A stretch of 36,090 bases of DNA from Intestinibacillus sp050255995 (GCA_050255995.1 JBFWIM010000009.1:1-36090), one strand, 5' to 3'; shown: positions 1 to 8,609, numbered from the stretch's first letter. Numbers and translations are program-made. Notes: generated by a model from the sequence alone, not told the origin.

Positions 1-424
1 CGCCGCCGATCAGGTTCTGGTTGGTGCCGATCAGACCGACCTTGTGCCCCTGCGATTCCAGAATATGCTTCACCAGATAGGTTGTCGTGGTTTTGCCGTT
101 CGTACCGGTCACGCCGATCATCGTCATAACGTCCGCCGGATGGCCAAAGCGGTTCGCCGCAATTTCCGCCAGCGCGGCGCGGGAATCGGCGACCACCACG
201 GCAGGGATTCCCTCCGGCGCCTCCTCGCAGACAACGGCCGCCGCTCCCTGTTCCAGCGCTTTCCCGATATACCGGTGTCCATCCGTCGCATAACCTCGAA
301 TGGCGACGAACAGGTCGCCCGGGCGCACGGCGCGTGAATCGTACCGCACCTCGCCAATTTCTGCATCCATCGGTGCCGTCGCGCACGAGGCGGCCACACC
401 CTGTAAAAGCTCCTGCAATTTCAT
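1..424 (-). CDS. murE: MurE, UDP-MurNAc-tripeptide synthetase (N-terminal part, cut by window edge)
   Basis: This is the first 141 codons of a Mur ligase that adds the third peptide residue (meso-DAP or lysine) to UDP-MurNAc-L-Ala-D-Glu in cytoplasmic peptidoglycan precursor synthesis. The MurE-type N-terminal domain is followed by the ATP-binding loop GTNGKTTTT starting near residue 107 (lysine 111). The region that decides between DAP and lysine lies outside the window, so the added amino acid cannot be named. The ATG at 422-424 begins MKLQELLQ. It sits 51 bases after the stop of the PBP gene and is last in the visible mraZ cluster, as in other Firmicutes. The reading frame is intact to the window edge. 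Confidence 0.93.
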   Translation of the reverse strand, partial: MKLQELLQGVAASCATAPMDAEIGEVRYDSRAVRPGDLFVAIRGYATDGHRYIGKALEQGAAAVVCEEAPEGIPAVVVADSRAALAEIAANRFGHPADVMTMIGVTGTNGKTTTTYLVKHILESQGHKVGLIGTNQNLIGG

Positions 425-475
425 CTCTGCTCTGCCTCTCTTTCTCCTGCGCTGCAAATTTCCGCTGTCGGAGCC

Positions 476-2869
476 TCAGTCGCCGACATTGACGGAATTC
501 GAGAATTCAACGGTCACCACCGTTCCGACGCCGACCTTGGTTCCGGCGACCGGGCTCTGCTTGGCGGCGTTCGTCTGATAAGTATCCATTTTACTTGCAA
601 TGCCGGTGCGTTTCATATAGAGACCCGCTGCGTGCAGGCGCTCCTGCGCCTGACTCGGCGTAAGGCCCGTGACGTTCGGCACTGCAACGGCTTCGGTCGA
701 TTTCTGGCCGCCGCAATAGAGGATCATCTGCGCAGTGACCGGCACCTTGACGCCCGCGGACGGCACCTGATCGGTGACCGTTTCGCCGTCGCCGACGAAT
801 TTACACGTCAGTCCGGCTTCCTTGGCCGCCTTTTCGGCTTCCGCGCGGGTCTTGCCGATGACGTTCGGCGCGGCAACCTCGCGGCGGTCGGCCTCATCCT
901 CGCCGTACTGCGGCTCCACACCGAGATATGGCAGCACATCGTTCAGCACGCGCGCGACAACCGGCGCGGCAACCGCGCCGCCGCCGTGCGGCACGTTCTG
1001 CGGCAGGTCGTCAACCATAACCAGCACGGCAACCTGCGGATCATCCATCGGCGCAACGCCGATGAAGGACGCGGTGTAGCGGTCCTGGGTGTCGCCCTCT
1101 TTTTTAAGCAGCTCGGAGGTCGCCGTCTTGCCGCCAACACGGTAGCCCGCGACATAGCCGTTCATACCGGTGCCGGCCGCGACGACCTGCTCCATTGCCT
1201 GACGCATAAAGGCCGACGTATTCTCTGAAATAACCTGACGCTTAACCCCGGTCTCAAAGGTCTGCTTGACGTTGCCGTCCTTGTCAATGATCTCCTTGAC
1301 CACATGCGGGCTCAGCAGCTTGCCGCCGTTGACGATGGCGCAGGCCATGGAGAGCTCCTGGATCGGCGTGACCGTGAAGCGCTGCCCGAACGAGGCGGTT
1401 GCCATATTCAGTTCGGTGAATGAATCCTGCGGCCAAAAATAGCCGACCTGTTCGCCCGGCAGGTCGATGCCGGTTTTCTCCTGAAAGCCGAAGGCCCGGA
1501 AGTATTCAAAGAAATTCTGCGTGCCGGTTTTCATACTGATCTGGATCATTGCGGGGTTGCAGGAGTTCATCAGCGCGTGCATCAGATCTTCGCTGCCGTG
1601 TCCACCGTGTTTCCAGCAGTTGATGCGCCGGTCGGCCACAAGCTGATAGCCCGGGCAGAAAAACGTGCTTTTTTCGTTGACCACGCCGAGCTCATAGGCT
1701 GTCGCGACGTTCATGAGCTTGAAGGTAGAACCCGGCTCGTAGGTATCCATGATTGGCTTGTTGCGCCACATTTTCATGAGCTGATCCATGCGCGCGGCGC
1801 TCAGGTCGTCGAGCAGGGTTTTCCCGTCGGCGTTTTTGCCGGTATCGTTCACGACATTCTCGGGCAGGTTATCCTTGCCGCCGTCCTTCAGAAACGCGTC
1901 GCTGATCTGCGCGCTGGAACCATGCTCTGCAAGCACCTTATTGATGCTTGCGCGCAGCTCATCCAGCCAGGCCTGCTCGGAAATGACACGCGGCGAATTG
2001 AGATCAAAATTGGGCTTGCCCGCCAAGGCGAGAATCTCGCCGGTTTTGACGTCCATAACGATGCCAGCAACGCCGCCGCGCGCCTGCGGATTGTCGGCAT
2101 AGGCAGTCTCCAGGTGTTTCTCGAGAAAATGCTGGATGGCCTCGTCGATGGTCAGCACCACGCTGTTGCCGTCCTGCGCGGGAATATACTGCTCATATTC
2201 AAAAGGCATATCGCGGCCCTTCGCGTTTGTCGCGCGTACCACGCGGCCCGCTGTACCCGCAAGCTCTTTTTCATATTGCTTTTCAATGCCTTCCTGCCCG
2301 ATGCCGTCGGAATTCAGGAAGCCGATCACCTGCGAAGCAAAGCTGCCGTAGGGATAATACCGCTTGCTGTCCGGCGCGGTGGATACGCCGGCCGAAAGCT
2401 TCTGTTCCTTGAGCGCAGCCTTGAGATTCTCTACGGCGTCGTTCTCCACGCCTTTTTTGATAACCTCGTACTGCGATTTTTCACGCTGTATCTTTGTCAG
2501 TGTGGTATCATATGGTACGCCGAGCTGCTCCGACAGCAGTTTGGCAAGCCTCTGTTGCTTGGCAAGCGCGACTGACGCATCCTTTTTCTCCGCATCGGTC
2601 AACACGTTGATCGGCGCGACGATGACCGTCTCGGTCGTAGCGGAAACGGCCAGTTCCTTCATGTTCCTGTCGTAAATCGTACCGCGCGTCGGCGTGACCA
2701 CCGTATCGCGCGTCTGGAAATTCATTGCTTTCTCCTGATAGTAGTCATATTTGAGCACCTGCATGTAAAACAGGCGCACCGCAACAACGGAAAAGCCTAA
2801 AAATACAAAAAGGACGATCAGGACTGCCAGCCTGACTCTCATGCGATTATTTGGTCCCTGAATCGGCAT
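476..2869 (-). CDS. Class B penicillin-binding protein with two PASTA domains (PbpB/SpoVD type)
   Basis: A 797-residue transpeptidase that cross-links septal or spore-cortex peptidoglycan. One N-terminal membrane anchor (about residues 12-33) is followed by a dimerisation domain, the transpeptidase domain and two C-terminal PASTA repeats (about 665-720 and 727-795). The catalytic motifs are STFK with Ser381, SCN at 436-438 and KTA at 581-583. The third motif is normally KTG, so the Gly to Ala change is notable. The start ATG follows GGGAGGAAAGG. Bacillus carries pbpB and spoVD in tandem here, while this cluster has only one such gene, so I cannot say whether it serves vegetative division, sporulation or both. 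The family assignment is secure; the exact symbol is not. Confidence 0.93.
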   Translation of the reverse strand: MPIQGPNNRMRVRLAVLIVLFVFLGFSVVAVRLFYMQVLKYDYYQEKAMNFQTRDTVVTPTRGTIYDRNMKELAVSATTETVIVAPINVLTDAEKKDASVALAKQQRLAKLLSEQLGVPYDTTLTKIQREKSQYEVIKKGVENDAVENLKAALKEQKLSAGVSTAPDSKRYYPYGSFASQVIGFLNSDGIGQEGIEKQYEKELAGTAGRVVRATNAKGRDMPFEYEQYIPAQDGNSVVLTIDEAIQHFLEKHLETAYADNPQARGGVAGIVMDVKTGEILALAGKPNFDLNSPRVISEQAWLDELRASINKVLAEHGSSAQISDAFLKDGGKDNLPENVVNDTGKNADGKTLLDDLSAARMDQLMKMWRNKPIMDTYEPGSTFKLMNVATAYELGVVNEKSTFFCPGYQLVADRRINCWKHGGHGSEDLMHALMNSCNPAMIQISMKTGTQNFFEYFRAFGFQEKTGIDLPGEQVGYFWPQDSFTELNMATASFGQRFTVTPIQELSMACAIVNGGKLLSPHVVKEIIDKDGNVKQTFETGVKRQVISENTSAFMRQAMEQVVAAGTGMNGYVAGYRVGGKTATSELLKKEGDTQDRYTASFIGVAPMDDPQVAVLVMVDDLPQNVPHGGGAVAAPVVARVLNDVLPYLGVEPQYGEDEADRREVAAPNVIGKTRAEAEKAAKEAGLTCKFVGDGETVTDQVPSAGVKVPVTAQMILYCGGQKSTEAVAVPNVTGLTPSQAQERLHAAGLYMKRTGIASKMDTYQTNAAKQSPVAGTKVGVGTVVTVEFSNSVNVGD

Positions 2870-2935
2870 TGCCTTTCCTCCCGCAGGTGATGAAGTCTTC
2901 CAATTTCTCCCTAATCCTGTCTGTCCTATAAAAGA

Positions 2936-2968
2936 GGGAGTCAGAAATGTTACACACCTCTCACTCCC
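2936..2968 (-). other. Small inverted repeat between ftsL-like gene and pbp
   Basis: On the minus strand GGGAGT (2963-2968) pairs with ACTCCC (2936-2941) and is followed by a TCTTTTAT stretch. It lies in the only sizeable gap (127 bases) inside the mraZ cluster. The six-pair stem and long loop make it a weak attenuator candidate at best. The pbp gene could otherwise have its own promoter here, but I saw no convincing one. Confidence 0.2.
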
Positions 2969-2996
2969 GTTCTTGTTCTTTATCTTATTCCCGCTA

Positions 2997-3512
2997 TCAC
3001 TCTAGATATTCCAAAATTGCACTAAAGCTCTTGGTCAATCCGGACATGGCGCTTTTCAGGCTGACGCCGGTTTGCCGCACCTCAATCTGATCTGGATTGT
3101 TCATCTCGACGTATTCGACCTGGTTGGCATCCAATTTGACCATGCCGAGCGTATTCTGCGCGTACTGCTCCACATATGACAGGCTGAGAGACTGATCCTG
3201 CCTGGCTTTCAGCGCGACATACTCGCTGTTCAGGTCGCCCAGCGCGCCCTGCTGGTTCGAAACCTCATTGGTCAGACGGGCCAGACTGACGTGTCCATAG
3301 ATCATGGCGCTTGCAGTCATCAGTATGAGCGCAAAGCAGGCAACCTGCTGAAGCGGCAATGCACGGCGGCGGACACGTTTCCCCGGCACGGCCTGCAACT
3401 GTTCCTGCGGAACGCGCAGAGACTGCTGCTGTTTACGCGGGTCCGGAATGCGGTAAACGTCGCCTTCATATGCCACGCTTTCGCGGGACGCCCTTGCTGC
3501 TGACCTTGACAA
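2997..3512 (-). CDS. ftsL: FtsL/DivIC-like septum formation protein
   Basis: A small bitopic cell-division protein: basic cytoplasmic N-terminus, one membrane helix at about residues 54-75, then an extracytoplasmic heptad-type segment and a short tail. That is the FtsL/septum-initiator architecture. FtsL bridges FtsQ/DivIB and DivIC and activates the FtsW-PBP synthase at the septum. Sequence conservation in this family is low, so position between rsmH and the PBP carries much of the weight. The frame is open to an ATG at 3572, but that start would lie inside rsmH. A TTG at 3510-3512 sits six bases after GGGGGAG and is preferred (171 residues). Confidence 0.8.
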   Translation of the reverse strand: MSRSAARASRESVAYEGDVYRIPDPRKQQQSLRVPQEQLQAVPGKRVRRRALPLQQVACFALILMTASAMIYGHVSLARLTNEVSNQQGALGDLNSEYVALKARQDQSLSLSYVEQYAQNTLGMVKLDANQVEYVEMNNPDQIEVRQTGVSLKSAMSGLTKSFSAILEYLE

Positions 3513-3547
3513 CGGAAACTCCCCCTCTCCCGTACGTGATTTCTTAC

Positions 3548-4492
3548 TCACTCCTGCGGCAGCCGCTCGCAAACGCGCAGCTTGGCGCTGCGGGCGCGCG
3601 GATTGCCTTCAATTTCAGCGCCGTTCGGCAGGATCGGCTTGCGCGTCACCACACGGACGAGCGGCTTTTTGCCGCAGACGCAAACCGGGAAATCCTTTGG
3701 GCAGGTACAACCCTGCGCCGCCTGCGCAAACGCGTTTTTCACAATGCGGTCTTCTAAAGAATGGAACGTGATGACCGCGAGTCTCCCCCCGGGAGCCAGA
3801 CAGGCGATCGCCTTTTCTATCGCCGTACGGACTGCGCCAAGTTCGTCGTTGACCGCAATCCGGATGGCTTGGAAGCTGCGCTTGGCCGGGTGCTGCTTTT
3901 CGCGGAGCGCCTTGGACGGCATCGCCCCACGGATTACATCCACCAGCTCCAGTGTGGTTTCAATCGGTTTTTCCTGCCGCCGGCGTTCCATTGCGGCTGC
4001 GATCAGAGGCGCATAGCGCTCCTCGCCGTATTCAAACAGGATCCTGCGCAGCTCCTCGCGGCTCCAGCCGTTGACCACATCGTAGGCGGTCAGGCCCTGC
4101 TGCCGATCCATGCGCATGTCCAGCGGCGCTTCCTGCATATAGGAGAAGCCGCGCTCCGCATGGTCGAGCTGCGGCGACGAAACGCCGAGATCGAACAGAA
4201 TACCGTCCGCAGCAGCGCAGCCGTTGTTCTCCAGCACCTGATCGAGATCCCGGAAATCGCTCTTGTTGAGCGTCACCCGCTCCCGCACCGGCGTAAGGCG
4301 GATTTCGGCGTTTTGGAGCGCCTCATCATCCCGGTCGATGCACAGGAGACGGCCGCACGCCGTCAGGCGTTCCGCAATGCGGAGCGAGTGCCCCGCGCCG
4401 CCCAGCGTCGCGTCGATATAGACGCCGTTAGGGCGGATATTCAAATATTCCAAACACACTTCCAGAAGGATCGATTCGTGCTGAAATTCCAT
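3548..4492 (-). CDS. rsmH: RsmH, 16S rRNA (cytosine1402-N4)-methyltransferase
   Basis: An SAM-dependent methyltransferase that modifies C1402 in the decoding centre of 16S rRNA, formerly MraW. The SAM-binding loop DATLGGAGHS is at residues 27-36 and the C-terminus has the family's NPRARSAKLRV segment. It is 314 residues, the usual length. The frame stays open to 4864, but that part overlaps mraZ antiphase and has no RsmH similarity. The ATG at 4490-4492 follows AGGAGG by five bases and begins MEFQHESIL, as in the family. It lies directly after mraZ in the division cluster, an arrangement conserved across bacteria. Confidence 0.96.
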   Translation of the reverse strand: MEFQHESILLEVCLEYLNIRPNGVYIDATLGGAGHSLRIAERLTACGRLLCIDRDDEALQNAEIRLTPVRERVTLNKSDFRDLDQVLENNGCAAADGILFDLGVSSPQLDHAERGFSYMQEAPLDMRMDRQQGLTAYDVVNGWSREELRRILFEYGEERYAPLIAAAMERRRQEKPIETTLELVDVIRGAMPSKALREKQHPAKRSFQAIRIAVNDELGAVRTAIEKAIACLAPGGRLAVITFHSLEDRIVKNAFAQAAQGCTCPKDFPVCVCGKKPLVRVVTRKPILPNGAEIEGNPRARSAKLRVCERLPQE

Positions 4493-4520
4493 GGTACCCT
4501 CCTGTGCGGCTTGTCCATAA

Positions 4521-4937
4521 TTAAAATCCAAGCTCTTCCATCGCATCCTCGATGCTTTCGCTTGTAATTTCGTCGTTATATTCGGCCCAACGCGCGCTGT
4601 CCCAGATTTCTGCGCGGCCTGAAACGCCGATGATGGTGACTTCCTTGGTGAGTCCCGCGTATTCCCGCAGGTTCGCGGGCACCAGCGTACGTCCCTGGCT
4701 GTCCAGCTCAGAATCGGCAGCGGCTGAAAAGAAAAAACGCTGCAAACTGCGGGACTTGCTGAGCGGCAGCGCGCGGATTTTATCCTCGAGCACCTGCCAG
4801 CCCTCTTCGGGATAGACGAACAGGCAGCCGTCGAGTCCTTTGGTGATAATAAAGTGCTCGCCAAGTTCCTCGCGCAGCTTGGCCGGAATGAACAGGCGGC
4901 CTTTGGCGTCTATCGTATGCCTGAACTCGCCCTTCAC
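4521..4937 (-). CDS. mraZ: MraZ, transcriptional regulator of the division/wall cluster
   Basis: A 138-residue AbrB-fold DNA-binding protein that forms ring-like oligomers and represses or tunes its own dcw operon. Two swapped-hairpin half-domains are visible: residues 1-50 with the DAKGRLFIPAKLR motif and residues 77-120 with DSQGRTLVPANLR. The start codon is GTG, seven bases after GGGGTGA. It is first in the operon, and its promoter and a set of AAAGTG repeats that match the known MraZ target lie directly upstream, which predicts autoregulation. Confidence 0.97.
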   Translation of the reverse strand: MKGEFRHTIDAKGRLFIPAKLREELGEHFIITKGLDGCLFVYPEEGWQVLEDKIRALPLSKSRSLQRFFFSAAADSELDSQGRTLVPANLREYAGLTKEVTIIGVSGRAEIWDSARWAEYNDEITSESIEDAMEELGF

Positions 4938-4971
4938 TGCGTGTCACCCCGCTCTCTCTTTCTGTCCCAAC

Positions 4972-5001
4972 GGTGCACTTTGCTCCACTTTCCGCCACCG
5001 T
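4972..5001 (-). promoter_or_regulatory. MraZ operator: AAAGTG repeats with 10-base period
   Basis: Read on the minus strand, three 10-base units stand in tandem: ACGGTGGCGG, AAAGTGGAGC, AAAGTGCACC. Two of them match the AAAGTG(G/T)-N3 box reported for MraZ in Mollicutes, and the first is a weaker GGTG copy. The array lies just downstream of the -10 element, over the expected transcription start, which is a classic repression position. Confidence 0.65.
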
Positions 5002-5007
5002 GTTCTT

Positions 5008-5036
5008 ATTATACTTTACCCCCTAAGTAATTGCAA
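5008..5036 (-). promoter_or_regulatory. Sigma-A promoter of the mraZ operon
   Basis: The minus strand has TTGCAA (5031-5036), a 17-base spacer and a perfect TATAAT (5008-5013). It lies 71 bases before the mraZ start and is followed at once by the AAAGTG repeats. Confidence 0.85.
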
Positions 5037-5130
5037 GATGTTTTGAAATTTTTTTAGCAGAAAAGTCGTGCTATTCTCGCCTAAAAGCATCTTTTTCGTA
5101 ATTTCAAACGCATGTTCTGTTTTGTGGTAA

Positions 5131-5162
5131 TAAAAAAGGAACACCGCTTTTTTGGGTGTTCC
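5131..5162 (-). terminator. Rho-independent terminator after the coaD operon
   Basis: On the minus strand GGAACACC (5155-5162) pairs perfectly with GGTGTTCC (5138-5145), followed by TTTTTTA. It lies 14 bases after the stop codon of the coiled-coil gene and separates that operon from the mraZ promoter. Confidence 0.9.
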
Positions 5163-5176
5163 CGTATTTTTTTCCA

Positions 5177-5644
5177 TTATTTTGCGGCGGCTTTGAAGCG
5201 GGATCTCGCTTTTTTGACCTCTTCGAGCGAGGTTGCAACAGCCTCCTCAGCGCGTTTCAGCGTATCCTCGCAATATTCGTTCGCAACCCGGCGCAACTCG
5301 CGCGCCTGAATCTCCGCGTTGCCGATGATCTCCTTGGCTTTGCGGCGCGCCTGCTGTACAATTTCGGCCTCGCTGACCTGCTGCCGGGCGGACTCTTCCG
5401 CCTGCTTGCGGATGGCCTCGGCCTCGCGCTTGCCGGCGGCAATCAGCTCGTTGCGTTTTTCCACAATATCTTTGGCCATCTTCACGTCGGCCGGCATGTT
5501 GACCCGCAGCTCGTCGAGCAGGTCAAGCGCGCGGTCTCGCTCAATCACGCATTTATCCCCGCCGAGCGGTACAGCCCAGGCGTCCTGCACCATTTGGTAC
5601 AGGCTGTTTACAACTTCGTCCAAAGCGGCTACCATAAACTTCAA
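5177..5644 (-). CDS. Coiled-coil protein of unknown function, linked to coaD
   Basis: A 155-residue soluble protein with no signal peptide or membrane segment. The N-terminal 35 residues resemble the membrane-proximal region of DivIVA-like proteins. The rest is a long charged helix rich in Ala, Glu, Arg and Lys from about residue 40 to the end, of the type often mis-named ATP synthase subunit B or V-ATPase subunit H. I do not recognise a specific function. TTG at 5644 (overlapping the coaD stop, four bases) follows AAAGGA; an ATG at 5635 is an alternative. Translational coupling to coaD and the terminator right after it show it closes the uvrC-rsmD-coaD operon. Confidence 0.8.
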   Translation of the reverse strand: MKFMVAALDEVVNSLYQMVQDAWAVPLGGDKCVIERDRALDLLDELRVNMPADVKMAKDIVEKRNELIAAGKREAEAIRKQAEESARQQVSEAEIVQQARRKAKEIIGNAEIQARELRRVANEYCEDTLKRAEEAVATSLEEVKKARSRFKAAAK

Positions 5645-6126
5645 TCGTCCTTTCTCATCCGAAGCACAATCTCGTCATGGATCAAGGCGGGCACAAAGTC
5701 GGCGATGGAGCCGCCGTGCTGTGCGATATCCTTGATCATGGACGAGCTTAGATACATATATTGCGCGCTGGTCATCAGGAACACGGTATCGACATTCGGA
5801 TTGAGCTTGCGGTTGGCGAGCGCCATGGCAAACTCATATTCAAAGTCCGAAACCGCGCGCAGCCCCTTGACAATCGCGCAGGCATGGCGCTGGGCTGCGT
5901 AATCGGCCAGCAGGCCGGAAAATCCGGCAATTTCAATGCCGGGGATATGGCCGGTCGTGCGCCGCAGAAACTCCATGCGCTCTTCGCAGGTAAAAAGCGG
6001 CCTTTTCGCACCGTTGTGCATCACGGCGACGATGAGGTGATCAAACATCTTGGCCGCGCGTTCGATCACGTCAAGATGCCCGTGTGTGACCGGGTCAAAG
6101 CTGCCCGGATAAATCGCAATTTTCAT
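5641..6126 (-). CDS. coaD: CoaD, phosphopantetheine adenylyltransferase
   Basis: Catalyses ATP plus 4'-phosphopantetheine to dephospho-CoA plus pyrophosphate, the fourth step of coenzyme A synthesis, in the cytoplasm. The nucleotidyltransferase signature GSFDPVTHGH is at residues 8-17 with the TxGH form of the HxGH motif. The second loop LSSSMIKDIA near residue 127 corresponds to the ISSTxxR/K motif. Length (161) is normal. It follows rsmD by 25 bases, the common rsmD-coaD pairing, and its stop overlaps the next gene. Confidence 0.97.
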   Translation of the reverse strand: MKIAIYPGSFDPVTHGHLDVIERAAKMFDHLIVAVMHNGAKRPLFTCEERMEFLRRTTGHIPGIEIAGFSGLLADYAAQRHACAIVKGLRAVSDFEYEFAMALANRKLNPNVDTVFLMTSAQYMYLSSSMIKDIAQHGGSIADFVPALIHDEIVLRMRKDD

Positions 6127-6151
6127 GTATTACATCCGTTCCGCCGCACAT

Positions 6152-6706
6152 TCACGGCGTTTTTGGTGTGGTTTCAGCCGCCAGAACCGTAATGCGGATC
6201 GCACCGTACCGGTACTCGCGGCCGCGCGCAAACGGGCACTCCCATTTGTCTTCCACAGCACTTTCGCATATTATTATACCATCGGGCGACAGAATGTCAA
6301 ACCTTTCTATCTCAAAAAGCGCACTTTCGAGCAGCTTTCCCCCATACGGCGGATCCAGGAAAATCAGATCCGCGTTGTGCTGCCTGCAGCCCGCGAGGTA
6401 TTTTTTAAAATCTATCTGATGTACCGACGCACGCTCCTCTACCCGCGCGCCCGCCAGGTTTTTGCGCACAACATCGGCCGCCGCGCGGTCCGCATCCACA
6501 AAATCGGCATGCGCCGCGCCGCGGGACAGCGCCTCGATGCCGAGCTGACCGGTGCCCGCGAACAGATCGAGCACCCGCGCGCCGCGCACGCGCATCTGAA
6601 TGATGTTAAAGACCGATTCCTTCACCCGGTCGGTCGTCGGCCGGGTGGACATGCCGGGCACCGGCAGCAGCTGCTTGCCCCGCGCTGTTCCTGATACGAC
6701 TCTCAT
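6152..6706 (-). CDS. rsmD: RsmD, 16S rRNA (guanine966-N2)-methyltransferase
   Basis: Methylates G966 of 16S rRNA in the assembled small subunit. The SAM-binding motif LDLFAGTGQLG is at residues 46-56 and the N6/N2-amino methyltransferase catalytic motif DPPY at 118-121. The N-terminal RVVSGTARGKQL and RPTTDRVKE segments are typical of the family. At 184 residues it is full length. Its ATG overlaps the uvrC stop by four bases, so translation is coupled to the excinuclease gene upstream. Confidence 0.96.
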   Translation of the reverse strand: MRVVSGTARGKQLLPVPGMSTRPTTDRVKESVFNIIQMRVRGARVLDLFAGTGQLGIEALSRGAAHADFVDADRAAADVVRKNLAGARVEERASVHQIDFKKYLAGCRQHNADLIFLDPPYGGKLLESALFEIERFDILSPDGIIICESAVEDKWECPFARGREYRYGAIRITVLAAETTPKTP

Positions 6707-8568
6707 GCGTTTTCAGCTCCTTTTTCCGGGTCCCTCCCGGCCTCTTTTTCACGGAAAAAGTCATAGACCGCGACCGCAACATTGTTTGGCACCACCAGCC
6801 GGAGCTGGTCGAGCGAAGCGTTCCGAATATTATCGATGCTTTTAAAATGCCGGAGCAACTCGCCCCGGCGCTTCGCGCCCACGCCCTCAATCTTATCGAG
6901 CGTGGAGCCGCGCACGGTTTTGCCGGTCAGATGACGGTTATAGGTGATCGCAAAGCGGTGCACTTCCTCCTGGATGCGCCCGATCAGGGCAAAGACCGCC
7001 GGAACGGTCGAAATGCCGAATTCGCGCCCATCCGGCGCGACCAGACCGCGCGTGCGGTGCCGGTCGTCCTTCACCATGCCGAAACAGGGCGTGGTCACGC
7101 CGAATTTGTCCAGCACAGCCTGCGCTGTGCGCACATGCCCCAGACCGCCGTCAATCAGGAACGCCGAGGGCAGCGGCGCGAACTTTTCATCGCCGTCGGC
7201 ATAGTGCTGTAGACGGCGGGTCAGCATCTCCGCCATTGAGCGGTAGTCATCCTGCCCAAAGGCGGCGCTTTCGATTTTGAAACGGCGGTAGCGGCTCTTT
7301 TTCGGCTGCGCATGCTCGAACACCACCATGGAACCAACCGTCTCCGCGCCCGCAAAGTTTGAAATGTCGTACGCTTCGAGCGTCACGGGCAGAACCTCCA
7401 GACCCGTCATGCTCTGCAGCAGCTCGAGCGATTTCAGCCGCCGTTCCTGCCCGGTCTCGATGCGTGCGATCTCCTCGGCAGCATTGGTTTCTGCCAGCCG
7501 TATCAGATCGTGCCGCTTGCCGCGCTGCGGAACGGCCAGCTCCACCTTTCGCCCGGCAATGGAGACCAGGAACTCCGCAACCGCGTCGCGGTCCTCAATT
7601 TCGGCGGACAGCAGTACGGCGCGCGGCGCGGCCTGCCGCAGGGAGTAATACTGTTTGAGGAAATCGCCGAGCACCTCGCCCGCATCGGCCTGCGTGACGC
7701 CGTCGATAACCGTGTACTCCTTGTCCTGCAGGCTACCGCCCAGATAATGCAGCACAACCACGCAGCCGCGCGTCTGCCCCTGCACAAATGCCAGTACATC
7801 GAGGTCGGCAAAGCCGCCCGCGACGACCTTCTGCCGCTCGCCGAGCGCCTGCACGGCGCGCAGACGATCCCGCAGCATGGCGGCGCGCTCAAACTGCAGG
7901 TTTTCGGATGCCTCCAGCATCGCGCCCTCAATCTCCCTTGCCAGCCCCTTGAAATTGCCCTCCAGCAGCGAGATCGCCTGCCTGACCAGCTCGGCGTACT
8001 CCTCCGGCGATACGTTGCCCGTGCACGGCGCGACGCACCGGCCGAGGTGGCGGTTCAGGCAGGGTCGCTCCCTGCCGATGTCGCGCGGGAATACCCGGCG
8101 GCAGGTCTTGAGCCGCAACGCCTCACAGATCGTGTCGATCGCCTGCCGCGCGGCGCGCCGCCCGGAATAGGGCCCGAAATAGCGCTCCGCATCCTCCCCG
8201 GGCTTTGAGACAATCGAAAACTCAGGATAGGGTTTCGAGGTCGTGACCCTGACATAGGGATAGCCTTTGTCGTCCTTGAGCAGGATATTATACTTGGGCT
8301 TGTATTTCTTGATCATAGAGTTCTCAAGAACCAACGCCTCAAACTCTGATTCCGTGACGATGATGTCAAAATCATCAATCTGTGAGACCATGCGCCGGGT
8401 CTTCGGCGTCATACCGGCGGGGCTTTGGAAATAGCTTGTCACGCGGTTCTTGAGCGCCTTTGCCTTGCCCACATAAATGACCTGGCCGGCGGCATTCTTC
8501 ATAATGTAAACGCCCGGGGCATACGGCAGGCTGAGTACCCGGGCTTTCAGTTCTTCATAGGTCGGCAT
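6703..8568 (-). CDS. uvrC: UvrC, excinuclease ABC subunit C
   Basis: Makes both incisions around bulky DNA lesions in nucleotide excision repair after UvrA and UvrB have marked the site. Domain order is complete over 621 residues: GIY-YIG nuclease at about 15-95 (PGVYIMKN, IYVGKA), Cys-rich region, UVR motif around 205-240 that contacts UvrB, RNase H-like nuclease in the C-terminal half, and helix-hairpin-helix repeats near 560-600. ATG at 8568 follows GGAGGAGAGG. A strong hairpin terminator lies 41 bases upstream with no obvious promoter between, which leaves its transcription unclear. uvrA and uvrB are not in the window. Confidence 0.97.
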   Translation of the reverse strand: MPTYEELKARVLSLPYAPGVYIMKNAAGQVIYVGKAKALKNRVTSYFQSPAGMTPKTRRMVSQIDDFDIIVTESEFEALVLENSMIKKYKPKYNILLKDDKGYPYVRVTTSKPYPEFSIVSKPGEDAERYFGPYSGRRAARQAIDTICEALRLKTCRRVFPRDIGRERPCLNRHLGRCVAPCTGNVSPEEYAELVRQAISLLEGNFKGLAREIEGAMLEASENLQFERAAMLRDRLRAVQALGERQKVVAGGFADLDVLAFVQGQTRGCVVVLHYLGGSLQDKEYTVIDGVTQADAGEVLGDFLKQYYSLRQAAPRAVLLSAEIEDRDAVAEFLVSIAGRKVELAVPQRGKRHDLIRLAETNAAEEIARIETGQERRLKSLELLQSMTGLEVLPVTLEAYDISNFAGAETVGSMVVFEHAQPKKSRYRRFKIESAAFGQDDYRSMAEMLTRRLQHYADGDEKFAPLPSAFLIDGGLGHVRTAQAVLDKFGVTTPCFGMVKDDRHRTRGLVAPDGREFGISTVPAVFALIGRIQEEVHRFAITYNRHLTGKTVRGSTLDKIEGVGAKRRGELLRHFKSIDNIRNASLDQLRLVVPNNVAVAVYDFFREKEAGRDPEKGAENA

Positions 8569-8609
8569 GGGGATCCCTCTCCTCCTGTCCGCGGACGGTA
8601 CGTGACGAC

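Noticed and set aside
1577..2575. Long plus-strand open frame of 332 codons inside the PBP gene
   Set aside because: It is antisense to a clear PBP with all motifs, and arises from high GC content; the product resembles nothing.
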